Positions 44,563-53,537 of a stretch of 64,000 bases of DNA are shown one piece after another. Source of the DNA: CALKYB01 sp964510575. GTDB lineage: Bacteria > Bdellovibrionota_C > UBA2361 > SZUA-149 > CALKYB01. Below the pieces are notes generated by a model. The model was given only the letters and a program-made list of their open reading frames with translations, was not told where the DNA came from and made no database searches. The stretch lies in assembly GCA_964510575.1 (NCBI GenBank), contig CAZECN010000008.1, forward strand, positions 1-64,000, given 5' to 3'. Position numbers and translations under genes: made by a program. Position 1 is the stretch's first letter; each line of letters opens with the position of its first letter.

Positions 44563-46135
44563 AGGACTCGGGTTGCTGTTTACTGCAATCTGGGCTGCAA
44601 CCTAAAGCTAAGGCTAGAGTTTCCCTAGTGTATAGAGGGTCAATTATTCCATCATCCCAAAGTAAGCTGGTGGCGTGAAAAGCATTGCCCTCTTTTTCAT
44701 ATTTATCTTGAACCTCAGCTTTCATCTTTTTAATCTCTGCGGCTGACTTTTTCGATACTTCGGCAAGAACATTTGCGGCTTGCTCCCCTCCCATTACGGA
44801 AATTCGTGAGCCAGGCCATGCGAATAGAAATCTGGGATCATAGGCCCTGCCACACATACCGTAGTTGCCAGCACCAAATGAGCCACCCATAATTAAAGTG
44901 TATTTGGGCACGGAACAGGTAGAGACAGCGTTAACCATTTTGGCCCCATGTTTGGCGATTCCTCCATGTTCAAATTCCTTTCCAACCATGAATCCAGAAA
45001 TGTTCTGTAGGAAAAGGATGGGTGTTCGTCTTCTGTCACAAATTTGAACAAAGTGGGCAACCTTCAAAGCTGATTCACTAAAGAGAATTCCATCGTTAGC
45101 TATGATTCCAACATCAAAGCCTCGGATTCTAGCAAAGCCACATTTTACTGTTTCACCAAACCCAGCCTTAAACTGTTCAAATCGAGAGCCGTCAACGAGT
45201 CGAGCTATTATTTCAAGCACAGGAGGGGATTTTCTGAGATCGGTTCCGAATAGCCCATATATTTCGGAAGGGTCGTAGGCAGGCTCTTCTATGCTAGAAG
45301 AAGGCTGTAGTCTTCCTGGCATACTATTTTTAGTGGTGGCAACAATCTCCCTTAGCTTAGAGAGTGCCTGACCTTCATCCTCGACTAAGTGGTCAGCAAC
45401 TCCGCTAATGTTGCAATGCACATCAGCTCCGCCAAGTTCCTCGGCGGTAACTTCTTCTCCAGTAGCAGCCTTAACTAAGGGAGGGCCACCTAAAAAAATA
45501 CTTGAGTTGCCTCTTACCATTATCGCTTCATCGCTCATCGCAGGAACATAGGCGCCACCAGCAGTGCAAGAGCCAAGGACTGCTGAAATTTGAGGTATAC
45601 CTCTTTTACTCATATTTGATTGGTTGAAAAAAATTCTCCCAAAATGATCTCTGTCAGGAAAGACTTCACTTTGAAGAGGTAAGAAAGCCCCGCCACTGTC
45701 TACAAGGTGTATGCAAGGAAGGAAGTTATCATCGGCAATGGCTTGAGCCCTTAAGTGTTTTTTTACGGACAGGGGGAAATAAGTTCCACCTTTAACAGAG
45801 GGATTGTTTGCAATTATCATTGAAACAGTCCCAGCCACGGAAGCAATTACTGCTCTAACACCTGCTCCAGGGGGAACCCCGTCGTATTGATCCAGCCCAG
45901 CCAGTGATCCTATTTCAAGAATCGGAGAGCCCGGATCTATCAAACGCTGTATTCGCTCTTGAGTAGGGAATTGATTCTTATCTTTTAAACGACCAAGAGA
46001 TTTTTCTGATTCTGGATAACAAGCAATGCTTTGTAAGTCGTTAAGCTTTTCAATGAGTAGACGATATTCGGACTCATTGTTTTTGAACTTTTCAGAACGA
46101 GTGGAGAGAGTTGATTTAATTATGCTCATAACCAT
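44543..46135 (-). CDS. mccB: acyl-CoA carboxylase carboxyltransferase subunit (methylcrotonyl-CoA type)
   Basis: The 530-residue crotonase-fold subunit transfers CO2 from biotin to the acyl-CoA. Motifs include LVDSGGAFLPLQSEVFPDRDHFGRIFFNQ, SAVLGSCTAGGAYVPAMSDE, FLGGPPLVKAATGEEVTAEELGGADVH and GNYGMCGRAYDPRFLFAWPGSRISVMGGEQAA, which fit methylcrotonyl-CoA carboxylase beta chains closely. It is transcribed first, followed by the biotin subunit with a 20-bp overlap. Other leucine-pathway genes are not in the window. Confidence 0.88.
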   Translation of the reverse strand: MVMSIIKSTLSTRSEKFKNNESEYRLLIEKLNDLQSIACYPESEKSLGRLKDKNQFPTQERIQRLIDPGSPILEIGSLAGLDQYDGVPPGAGVRAVIASVAGTVSMIIANNPSVKGGTYFPLSVKKHLRAQAIADDNFLPCIHLVDSGGAFLPLQSEVFPDRDHFGRIFFNQSNMSKRGIPQISAVLGSCTAGGAYVPAMSDEAIMVRGNSSIFLGGPPLVKAATGEEVTAEELGGADVHCNISGVADHLVEDEGQALSKLREIVATTKNSMPGRLQPSSSIEEPAYDPSEIYGLFGTDLRKSPPVLEIIARLVDGSRFEQFKAGFGETVKCGFARIRGFDVGIIANDGILFSESALKVAHFVQICDRRRTPILFLQNISGFMVGKEFEHGGIAKHGAKMVNAVSTCSVPKYTLIMGGSFGAGNYGMCGRAYDPRFLFAWPGSRISVMGGEQAANVLAEVSKKSAAEIKKMKAEVQDKYEKEGNAFHATSLLWDDGIIDPLYTRETLALALGCSPDCSKQQPESFGIFRM

Positions 46136-46212
46136 GACTATGGCTGTGAACAGAACCTTTTGTCCAGAAGCAAAGGGTCCATTTTTACTTTAAACACACC
46201 GGTTAAAGTAAA

Positions 46213-46239
46213 AAAAGGCCTGTGGGGAACAGGCCTTTT
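46213..46239 (-). terminator. strong rho-independent terminator after the FlgM-like gene
   Basis: AAAAGGCCTGT (46213-46223) pairs over 11 bp with ACAGGCCTTTT (46229-46239) around GGGGA. On the minus strand the stem runs into seven T. It lies about 110 bp beyond the FlgM-like stop and upstream of the carboxylase genes on the same strand. Confidence 0.88.
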
Positions 46240-46352
46240 AGCGTAGTCGATTATTTTAGTAGATGTTGAGCTCTAAGGCTCAACGATAACATTGTTAGTA
46301 CTCGAACTCTTTAGTCCGAGTTTTAAGGACCATAGTTTAGTCCCTAATAGGC
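46240..46352 (-). other. hairpin-rich 3' region of the FlgM-like gene, possible small RNA
   Basis: Between the FlgM-like stop and the terminator lie several short stems in a row: GTTGAGC/GCTCAAC (46265-46284), TAAC/GTTA (46287-46297), AACTC/GAGTT or ACTCG/CGAGT (46300-46322) and GGAC/GTCC (46327-46343). No open frame is visible. Ending at a strong terminator, it could be a 3'-UTR-derived small RNA; no known family was recognised. Confidence 0.4.
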
Positions 46353-46577
46353 TTACCCGATTTCTTTTCCAAGCAAGGCTCTGGCAACTTCTTTTGAGTC
46401 CACATTGTAAGTGCCTTTTTGAACCTGTTTTCTAATAGTTTCTGCGTTTCGAACTCTCTCGGCCAACCATTGCATTTTCAGCAAAGTGGGGCTTCTTCTG
46501 CGCCCTTTTTTTTCTTCTTCAGCTGCTGGCTGATTGGCATTAAAATCTTCTATTCTTTTTCTGACTGACTGACTCAC
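46353..46577 (-). CDS. flgM: FlgM-like anti-sigma-28 factor
   Basis: A 74-residue protein whose second half, LAERVRNAETIRKQVQKGTYNVDSKEVARALL, has the FlgM pattern (RV..LR..I..G.Y.VD...VA..LL) that binds the flagellar sigma factor FliA. The first half is charged and disordered-looking, as in FlgM, with EEEKKGRRRS. In known systems FlgM holds back late flagellar transcription until export. No flagellar gene lies in the window and it stands alone before pgk, ending in its own terminator. The C-terminal match is good but the protein is short. Confidence 0.7.
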   Translation of the reverse strand: MSQSVRKRIEDFNANQPAAEEEKKGRRRSPTLLKMQWLAERVRNAETIRKQVQKGTYNVDSKEVARALLGKEIG

Positions 46578-46776
46578 TTCTGTACTCCTTGTATTTTTAA
46601 TTTTGAGGGAGCTATTTTTGACCTTAGTCGATTACCTCGTGTTTCTCCCTGCTAATAAGAGTAACGGCACAATTTTGAACAAACTTTAGAAAAAAGTGTT
46701 ACAACCGAAGCTAGTAATTACAGCTACTTAGCTAGAAATCGGTAATTTTCTTACAAAACTGATTGAAAAAGTGCGC

Positions 46777-46801
46777 AAAAATGACCGTTTTGAACGGTCA
46801 T
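46777..46801 (-). terminator. rho-independent terminator after pgk
   Basis: ATGACCGTT (46781-46789) and AACGGTCAT (46793-46801) pair over 9 bp with a three-base loop. On the minus strand the stem is followed by TTTTT. It starts 20 bp after the pgk stop. Confidence 0.85.
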
Positions 46802-46821
46802 CCTGACAATATTGTCGACCC

Positions 46822-47997
46822 TTACTTAAGGGCCTCAACTGCACTAAGGGTTTTTCCTTCTAGAAGTACAAGAAACGCCCCTCCACCTGTGGATACGTAG
46901 TCTACTTTATCAAAGGCGTGTTTTTTATGTAGGGCAAGGTCAGTGTCTCCACCACCTACAACAGTTAGGGCTTTGGCTTTGCAGAGGGCATCAACGATTC
47001 CGAAAGTTCCCTGAGCAAACGGGTCCATCTCTAAGACACCCATTGGGCCATTCCATACCACTGTTGAAGCGGTATCGATAATTTTAGAATAATGACTTAG
47101 GGTGTCCGGCCCAATGTCCATAGCCATTTCATCTTCAGCAATCTGATCAATTGGGGAGACCCGAGTTTCAGCGGACTCACTAAACTCTTTAGCTACAATC
47201 AGGTCAGATGGGATTACTAGTTCGCATCCCTGTCTTTTTAGTTCTTCTTCGGTTTCTCTAGCTTGGGCAAGAAGCTCAGGTTCATGCAAAGACTTTCCTA
47301 CGCCTAGACCTTTGGCAGCAAAAAAAGTATTAGCCATCGCACCACCAATTAAAATCACATCTGCTCTCTTAGCAACATTAAGAATAGCTCCAAGCTTACT
47401 AGAAACTTTTGCTCCGCCAAAAATAGCAACTAGAGGTGAGCTTGGGTTTTTGAAACATTTATCAAAATATTCGATCTCGTCTTTTAGAGTGAATCCTCCA
47501 GCCTTAGTTTCAACATGTTCTACGATACCCACAGTTGAAGCGTGAGATCTGTGGGCTGTGCCAAAAGCGTCGTTTACAAATATGTCTATATCTTTGGATA
47601 ACTCTTTCGCGAAACTTGGGTCATTTTTAGTTTCACCTGCTTCAAACCGAATGTTTTCAAGTAAGAGAATTTCTCCTTGGGTCAGCTCTGATTTAAGTCT
47701 ATCAACTTCTGGGCCAATACATTCTGGTGCAAGATTAACTTTTTTCCCGATCAGTTCTTCGAGTCGAGAAGCCACGGGTTTGAGGCTTAGTTCTTTGACT
47801 GCTTTTCCACCAGGCCGACCAAGATGACAGGAAAGAACGAGTTTTCCGCCTTTGTTCAGTATATGCTCAATAGTAGGAAGAGATGCTTTTATCCTGTTGT
47901 CGTCTGTGATGTTTAAATCATCATCTAGAGGCACATTAAGGTCTGACCTTAAAAAAACAGTTTTTCCTTTCAGTTCAACTTGATCAATAAACTTCAT
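46822..47997 (-). CDS. pgk: phosphoglycerate kinase
   Basis: Pgk converts 1,3-bisphosphoglycerate and ADP to 3-phosphoglycerate and ATP in glycolysis. The 391-residue protein has VFLRSDLNVPLD near the start, SHLGRPGG, the LLLENIRFEAGE segment, FVNDAFGTAHRSHAS and the nucleotide loops AIFGGAKVSSKLG and STGGGAFL. Two ATGs lie in tandem (48003 and 47997); I chose 47997 because GAGG is 8 bp upstream of it and only 2 bp from the first. The Nif3-like gene precedes it by about 20 bp, so they are co-transcribed. A terminator follows. Confidence 0.96.
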   Translation of the reverse strand: MKFIDQVELKGKTVFLRSDLNVPLDDDLNITDDNRIKASLPTIEHILNKGGKLVLSCHLGRPGGKAVKELSLKPVASRLEELIGKKVNLAPECIGPEVDRLKSELTQGEILLLENIRFEAGETKNDPSFAKELSKDIDIFVNDAFGTAHRSHASTVGIVEHVETKAGGFTLKDEIEYFDKCFKNPSSPLVAIFGGAKVSSKLGAILNVAKRADVILIGGAMANTFFAAKGLGVGKSLHEPELLAQARETEEELKRQGCELVIPSDLIVAKEFSESAETRVSPIDQIAEDEMAMDIGPDTLSHYSKIIDTASTVVWNGPMGVLEMDPFAQGTFGIVDALCKAKALTVVGGGDTDLALHKKHAFDKVDYVSTGGGAFLVLLEGKTLSAVEALK

Positions 47998-48023
47998 CTT
48001 CATTTCCTCAGTATTGATAATAA

Positions 48024-48782
48024 TTAAATTCCAGTTGGAATGTTGAGAAACTCTGACTCTACGCCAAATTCTTCGCTTAGAAGTTTTCCAACTGCCTTAA
48101 CTCCTAAAGTCTCAGTGGCATAGTGCCCTGCAAAAAAAGCATTTAAACTTCGCTCTTTGCAAAAATGGTAAGCGAATTGTTTAGGCTCTCCAGTTATTAG
48201 AGTATCAAAGCCGAGATTCTCTGCCTGATATAGACTGTCAGCAGCAGAGCCTGTTACTACAAGAATCTTTTTAGGTTCTCTAGGTCCAAAATCCAAGGTG
48301 GTGCTCACACTGGCGCCATCTAACTTAGCAAGTTCTAGCTGGATATCCTCGGTCCTTTTCCCTTCTGAGTTTTCAATTAAGCAACCCAGTAACTGGCCTT
48401 TGTATTCAAATGCTTGGGATAGGTTCTTAAATCCCATACTTTTCGCTAACTGAAAGTTGTTACCTAAGTCAGGATGGGCATCCAACGGAAGATGGGAAGC
48501 ATATAGATTTAGTCCTGCTTCCAGAGCCACTTTAACTAGCTTTTGATGAGATCCAGTCAGCGCTAAAGGTGAGCCCCAAAACAGTCCATGATGCACTATC
48601 AAGAGTTGGGCCTTTTTTTGAATAGCGAGCTCAACGCTTTCTAAGCAGCCATCTACAGCTAAAGCGACTTTTTCTATTTTAGTAGTTCCTTCAATTTGAA
48701 GACCGTTCAGGCTTGCGTCAGAGAATCGCTCTGGAGCAAGGTTTAGGTTTAGAAGGGATACTATCTTATTGAGTTCAGCCAA
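48024..48782 (-). CDS. Nif3-like dinuclear metal-binding protein (DUF34)
   Basis: The 252 residues carry the Nif3/YbgI signatures: LNGLQIEGTTKIEKVALAVDG near 25, the metal-binding pair LLIVHHGLFWG near 60 and HLPLDAHPDLGNN near 97, and a C-terminal GHYATETLGVKA with a further histidine. Members form toroidal hexamers with two metals per subunit. The function is still debated, with GTP cyclohydrolase-like or metal-insertion roles proposed. It is transcribed just before pgk on the minus strand. Confidence 0.9.
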   Translation of the reverse strand: MAELNKIVSLLNLNLAPERFSDASLNGLQIEGTTKIEKVALAVDGCLESVELAIQKKAQLLIVHHGLFWGSPLALTGSHQKLVKVALEAGLNLYASHLPLDAHPDLGNNFQLAKSMGFKNLSQAFEYKGQLLGCLIENSEGKRTEDIQLELAKLDGASVSTTLDFGPREPKKILVVTGSAADSLYQAENLGFDTLITGEPKQFAYHFCKERSLNAFFAGHYATETLGVKAVGKLLSEEFGVESEFLNIPTGI

Positions 48783-49054
48783 GGCTTATCTTCCTCCATA
48801 TAATAGAGCCGCTAACTATTGCATTTCCGATTAATTTGCAAGGGTATGCCCTTAAAGCCTTAAAATTGAGTAATGTGCTGGCGCTAGAACATTGATTCAC
48901 CTTTCCTGTGGAAAACTCATCTCTTTTATAGAAAAACGCCCTTCGCTGTTCCCATAGTCCTCGGATTTAACTATACCTTGACGCTTCAGTAGCCTCGTCT
49001 ACTCGTATTTTGGTGGGGTGGATAGAATCAATGATGGAAAAATAGAGGATTTTC

Positions 49055-49915
49055 ATGTGTGCTTGGTTTTCCAGAGTTAGGGCCCCTAAAGCCAGGCCCG
49101 AAGAGACTGACAACAAGATTGAGATACCAAGTGATCTTTGGGTTAAGTGCCCTGCCTGCTCGGAAGTTATCTATAAGAATGAACTAGATCGTTCGCTCAA
49201 GGTTTGTCCGAAGTGTAACTATCATTATCGAATTTCTGCTAGAGAGAGAGTGGATCTGCTCAGTGACGATCACTCTTTTGAGGAGGGCTATGGCACTTTG
49301 CGAACTAACGATCCTCTTTCATTTAAAGATTCAATTAAATACAAGGAAAGGCTTAAAAAGGCAGAGAAGAAGAGCGATACTTCGGAGGCCTTAATATGCG
49401 GATCGGCTAAGATCAACGGCCAACCCGTGATGCTGGGTGTTTTTAATTTTTTCTTCCTTGGCGGTAGTATGGGGATTGTGGTTGGAGAGAAGCTTGCCCG
49501 GGCAGTTGAGCAAGCAACCGACCGTGGTGTTCCTATGATTATAGTTTCTGCCTCTGGTGGAGCTAGGATGCAGGAAGGGATCTTTTCCCTTATGCAGATG
49601 GCGAAAGTAACAGCCGCTTTGGTTAGACATGGGGAAAAGGGATTGCCCTATATTTCCGTTCTTAGTGATCCAACTACCGGAGGTGTTGCAGCCTCTTTTG
49701 CAATGCTGGGTGATCTGATTATTGCAGAGCCAGGTGCATTGATCGGTTTCGCCGGGCCAAGAGTAATTGAGCAGACAATTCACAGAAAGTTGCCTGAGGG
49801 GTTCCAGAGAGCAGAGTTTCTCTTGGAACATGGCATGTTGGATGCTGTAGTTAGTCGAGATGAGATGAAGGAAACCTTGGGTAAAATGTTGGAACTTTTG
49901 AGAGCCGATGCTTAA
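49055..49915 (+). CDS. accD: acetyl-CoA carboxylase carboxyltransferase subunit beta
   Basis: AccD with AccA transfers CO2 to acetyl-CoA to make malonyl-CoA. The 286-residue protein has the N-terminal zinc ribbon (CPACSEVIYKNELDRS ... CPKCNYH, about 33-55) and the crotonase core with GVFNFFFLGGSMGIVVGEK, SASGGARMQEG near 169, DPTTGGVAASFAMLGD and GFAGPRVIEQT. It opens a rightward unit; its stop lies inside lptD with an 8-bp overlap, whereas folC is the usual neighbour in many proteobacteria. The 272-bp upstream region has TTGACG at 48978, but no good -10 at standard spacing. Confidence 0.95.
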   Translation: MCAWFSRVRAPKARPEETDNKIEIPSDLWVKCPACSEVIYKNELDRSLKVCPKCNYHYRISARERVDLLSDDHSFEEGYGTLRTNDPLSFKDSIKYKERLKKAEKKSDTSEALICGSAKINGQPVMLGVFNFFFLGGSMGIVVGEKLARAVEQATDRGVPMIIVSASGGARMQEGIFSLMQMAKVTAALVRHGEKGLPYISVLSDPTTGGVAASFAMLGDLIIAEPGALIGFAGPRVIEQTIHRKLPEGFQRAEFLLEHGMLDAVVSRDEMKETLGKMLELLRADA

Positions 49916-52442
49916 ATCTCGACGTATTTTTCTTTTAGTCCTGATCCTATTCGTGGATCTCCCTTTGGCTTTCGCTCAAGAACCACCCGATCGAAAGTTT
50001 TTGTTTCTTGAGGATCGCCGGAAAAAGGAAATCGAGGAACAACGAAAACGAGAGCAACGAGTCAAACAAGATTTAGCCCGTCGGCAGCAAAGACAGGGGA
50101 ATTTACCATTCGACATAAATGCAGAGTCTATTGATTACGACTCTAAGGGAGAGAGAGTTACGGCTCGGGGTGATGTATCGCTTTATTACTCTTCCACTTT
50201 AGTTGAAGCTGATCGAGGTAGTTTTTCAATTCCTAACAATGAAGCAGATGTCGCTGGTGATGTTAGAATTACCGATGTGGCTGGCGACTTAGTTGCTGAA
50301 GAGGCTCGGCTAAATCTAAAATCAGGTGCCGCTAGTCTGAGGAATGCCGAAGTCGATTTTAGCCAAGGTCAGTTTCGAGTTTTTGCGGGTTCAGTCGATC
50401 GAAATGATAAAGAGAAATATGAGTTCGAGAATGCTGCCCTTACTACTTGTAAATGCCCGGAAGGGGATGAGTGTATGCCGTGGCAGCTTTCAGCCTCGAG
50501 AGCCGAAGTAACTAAGGATGGTTACGGGAAAGTATGGAATGCTACTCTGGACGTTTACGATACCCCAGTTCTTTACCTGCCATATCTAATTTTTCCAGCG
50601 AAAACTTCCAGGCAAACCGGGCTGCTCCCAGCTACTGCAGGTTTTGGTAGGGATAGTGAGTTCCAATTGGAGCTTCCGTTTTTCTGGGCGATTAGTCGCT
50701 CTGCTGATTGGACTATAACACCGTTTATTCAGACTAAGACTCGACAGGGTGTTAGAAACGAAATTAGAAAAGTATTTTCGGAACGTCACAATCTACTTTT
50801 TGGAGTTTTGTACTCTGACGAGAAAGAACGGGGTGAAGATTTGTTTGGGACTGATGTTTCTGAACTTTTTGATCCATCGATTGACGAAAACAGAATAGCC
50901 GCTTGGCTCGATCATACTGCGAATTTTGAAATCGGTAGTGCTAATTTTCAATACATAGCTGATGGCGGTTTTGTTAGTGATGACCTCACTCTACGAGAGT
51001 TAGATCTTCCGGAGATCGGCGAATCCAGTAATCGTTTTGTAACCTCACAAGTTCTTTTGCGGGCTCCTTTTTGGGACACTTACTCCGCTGAGTTATCAGC
51101 TGAGTATAACCAAGCTTTAGTTGTAGATGATGATACTGTATTTCATCGTTTGCCCGAGTTTTCCATCAATGGTTTTGATGTTTTTCGACCTTTTGGGGAA
51201 AACTCCTTAGGCTTTAAGTCAGTGCTTCGTTCGCAGTTTGCTGCGACTCGTTTCGATCGAGGGCGAGATTATGATGGTTCAAGAATAGAGATTTTCGAAG
51301 AAATTAGCTTTCCATTTTATTTTAAGAGCTACTTTGATGCCTCCCTTAGCTTTGACGTTAGAGCGTCTAGCTATAGTTTGGATAGTGCCCCAGAGTTGGT
51401 GGTTGCCGCCGATGGCGAAGAGCTTACTGAAGAAGAAATTTTGGACAACGATGATCGTCTCGGAATCGAAGACAGTTCCAGTCGTTTGGTTCCTGGAATT
51501 GGTGGTTCTTTATCCACTGTTGTCGAGAAAGTTTTTGATGTCTCGGAGGAAAGTGCTTTAAGAAAAATTGTGGAACTCGGCTCTATTGGTCGAGAAGAAA
51601 AACTAGCTCGCTTGCAGCATAGTGTGCAGCCAATTTTGAGCTATCGATATGTTCCTTTTGTGGACCAAACGGAGAATCCTATTTTTGATTCTTTGGATCG
51701 TCTTGAAAGACAGAATGTGGCTAGTTGGAAACTGGTACAGAGGTTTACAGCTCGTTATGAACCTCGAGATGAATATCTTTTCGGCTATGAGTCAATTGCT
51801 CCTGAATTGGAAGACTTGGAAAGCTTAAGATCTGAAGGTCCAGTGGACCCAGGGCTAACTTTCGGGACACAGTTTTCTGCTGACAAGAATTTTCAACGAA
51901 TTCGAAGAGGTTCTAAAGTTGAGCTAGCCTATCTTAGCCTGGGGCAGAGTTACGATATTGACGAAGAGTTGAATAATCGTTCTCCTGAGGAAGAGCCCTT
52001 TTCGGATCTGAATATTGATTTAGTTTTAAACCCTAATGGGCATGTTAAGCTTAGAGGAACGACTAATATTGATGTTTATGACGCTGATTTTAGTTCCTAC
52101 TCAATTCAGACTCAATTGGTTGATCGCAGGGGGGATGAACTTAGGGCTCAGCTTCGGTTTATCGATGACTCTGTCAGGCAGATTGAAGCTGGCTTCCAGA
52201 TAGTTGCAACAGAAAATATTAAGTTCGGCTATTACGGAAGGTATGACGATCTGAACAAGGAATTTCTCGAGAATAAGTTTGGTATGCGATTATCTAGTAA
52301 ATGTAACTGCTGGGTATTTGATATAGAAGTGTTGGACAGGGTGAATCCAAATAACACCACTTTGGCATTTACTTTTACTCTGATTGGAATAGGGGAATTG
52401 GGTAGTGAATTCCTTTCTTTTGAAGATGACGAGCGACTATAG
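49908..52442 (+). CDS. lptD: LPS-assembly protein LptD
   Basis: LptD is the outer-membrane barrel that with LptE inserts LPS into the outer leaflet. The 844-residue precursor has a signal peptide (about 1-24, ending AFAQ), a charged segment, an OstA/LptA-like jellyroll (about 65-190) and a long beta-barrel domain rich in alternating hydrophobic residues. Two cysteine pairs, CKC (about 179-181, followed by EGDEC) and CNC near the C-terminus (about 802-804), match the CxC and CC arrangement that forms the essential disulfides in E. coli LptD. It overlaps accD by 8 bp. Confidence 0.92.
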   Translation: MLKSRRIFLLVLILFVDLPLAFAQEPPDRKFLFLEDRRKKEIEEQRKREQRVKQDLARRQQRQGNLPFDINAESIDYDSKGERVTARGDVSLYYSSTLVEADRGSFSIPNNEADVAGDVRITDVAGDLVAEEARLNLKSGAASLRNAEVDFSQGQFRVFAGSVDRNDKEKYEFENAALTTCKCPEGDECMPWQLSASRAEVTKDGYGKVWNATLDVYDTPVLYLPYLIFPAKTSRQTGLLPATAGFGRDSEFQLELPFFWAISRSADWTITPFIQTKTRQGVRNEIRKVFSERHNLLFGVLYSDEKERGEDLFGTDVSELFDPSIDENRIAAWLDHTANFEIGSANFQYIADGGFVSDDLTLRELDLPEIGESSNRFVTSQVLLRAPFWDTYSAELSAEYNQALVVDDDTVFHRLPEFSINGFDVFRPFGENSLGFKSVLRSQFAATRFDRGRDYDGSRIEIFEEISFPFYFKSYFDASLSFDVRASSYSLDSAPELVVAADGEELTEEEILDNDDRLGIEDSSSRLVPGIGGSLSTVVEKVFDVSEESALRKIVELGSIGREEKLARLQHSVQPILSYRYVPFVDQTENPIFDSLDRLERQNVASWKLVQRFTARYEPRDEYLFGYESIAPELEDLESLRSEGPVDPGLTFGTQFSADKNFQRIRRGSKVELAYLSLGQSYDIDEELNNRSPEEEPFSDLNIDLVLNPNGHVKLRGTTNIDVYDADFSSYSIQTQLVDRRGDELRAQLRFIDDSVRQIEAGFQIVATENIKFGYYGRYDDLNKEFLENKFGMRLSSKCNCWVFDIEVLDRVNPNNTTLAFTFTLIGIGELGSEFLSFEDDERL

Positions 52443-52506
52443 GGGTTTTGTCCCTAAGTTACTTTGATTTTCTAGGTTAACGGGACGTTTGAGCTTGGTG
52501 AGACCG

Positions 52507-53520
52507 ATGAAAATATTAGTTACTGGAGCAGCGGGCTTTCTGGGCAGTAATTTTGTCAAGTGGCTGCTTAGTGATAAGTGTCGAGAGATTGATACTGAAC
52601 TTGTGGTTGGGCTGGATTTGTTAAGGCCTAATGGAAACTACTTAAATCTCCAGCAATTGGTTAATGAACAACGTTTCGACTTTGTTCGCGGAGATATACG
52701 AGATTCAAGGCTTGTCGGGAGCCTTATTAGTCACCACCAGCCAGATGTTGTAGTTAATTTTGCGAACGCTGAGTGTTCTGATTTGGACCCTCTTGCTCAT
52801 GTGAAGAATAATATTGAAGGCGTCCAAGTTCTAATCGATGCTTCTAATTCTGTTTGTAAAAAATTTATTCAAGTATCATCAATTTTAGAAGACGAGAGGA
52901 TTCCTACTTGTAGAAGTAATCTAGAGAATCCCCCAAACCGCTATCTAGCTTCTAAGTTGGCTGCTGATTCCCTAGTTCGGGCTGCCGTTCTTGAAAGTGA
53001 CTTACCTGCTTTGATATTTGTACCAGGCAGTGTTTATGGTCCAGCTCAGTTTCCGGATTATCCAATACCTTCGATTATTACAGCTTTGCTTCGTGGGCAA
53101 AGATTGGAAAGTGGAAGTAAGACTAAACAGCTTATGTTTCACTGTGATCAAGTATCTTCAGCTTTGAGCTGTTTGTTGCTTGGTGGTGAAAATGGAGCTT
53201 CATATACTTTATCAGATAGACTGGCTAAAACAGTTTCCGAGTTTGAGCTAATTGCTGAAATTTCTCGATTGTTAGGGCAAGATAGTAAACACAAAGCCGT
53301 TGAAGGAACGTCTCTTAAAAATAGAACTTGGTTGAACGAGCTTAAGTTTAAGTGTGTTGGAGAGCTTGGCTGGAAGCCGAGCGAGGATCCAGGCAGGTTA
53401 TTGGCAGAAACAGTTCGGTGGTATGTCGAGAATCCGGAATGGTTGGAAAGTGTACAATGCGGTGATTATCTCAACTCTTATCGAGACCGTCCTATTAAGA
53501 AAGAGAGTCGAACTGGCTAG
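52507..53520 (+). CDS. NAD-dependent epimerase/dehydratase family SDR (RmlB-like)
   Basis: An extended SDR with the NAD loop VTGAAGFLGSNFVKWLL at the start and RFDFVRGDIRD near residue 60, a pattern shared with dTDP-glucose 4,6-dehydratase. The Tyr-x3-Lys pair is present (YLASK), but the STDEVYG motif that carries the Asp-Glu catalytic pair in RmlB is replaced by VSSILEDER, so an RmlB reaction is doubtful. I chose ATG 52507 (337 residues) over the upstream TTG since GGTGAG precedes it and the fold begins at once. It opens the nucleotide-sugar cluster; substrate unknown. Confidence 0.78.
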   Translation: MKILVTGAAGFLGSNFVKWLLSDKCREIDTELVVGLDLLRPNGNYLNLQQLVNEQRFDFVRGDIRDSRLVGSLISHHQPDVVVNFANAECSDLDPLAHVKNNIEGVQVLIDASNSVCKKFIQVSSILEDERIPTCRSNLENPPNRYLASKLAADSLVRAAVLESDLPALIFVPGSVYGPAQFPDYPIPSIITALLRGQRLESGSKTKQLMFHCDQVSSALSCLLLGGENGASYTLSDRLAKTVSEFELIAEISRLLGQDSKHKAVEGTSLKNRTWLNELKFKCVGELGWKPSEDPGRLLAETVRWYVENPEWLESVQCGDYLNSYRDRPIKKESRTG

Positions 53521-53537
53521 GATAATACTTTTTACTG

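Noticed and set aside
48978..49006. Promoter for accD from TTGACG at 48978
   Set aside because: No acceptable -10 hexamer at 16-19 bp spacing; left unannotated as a promoter.
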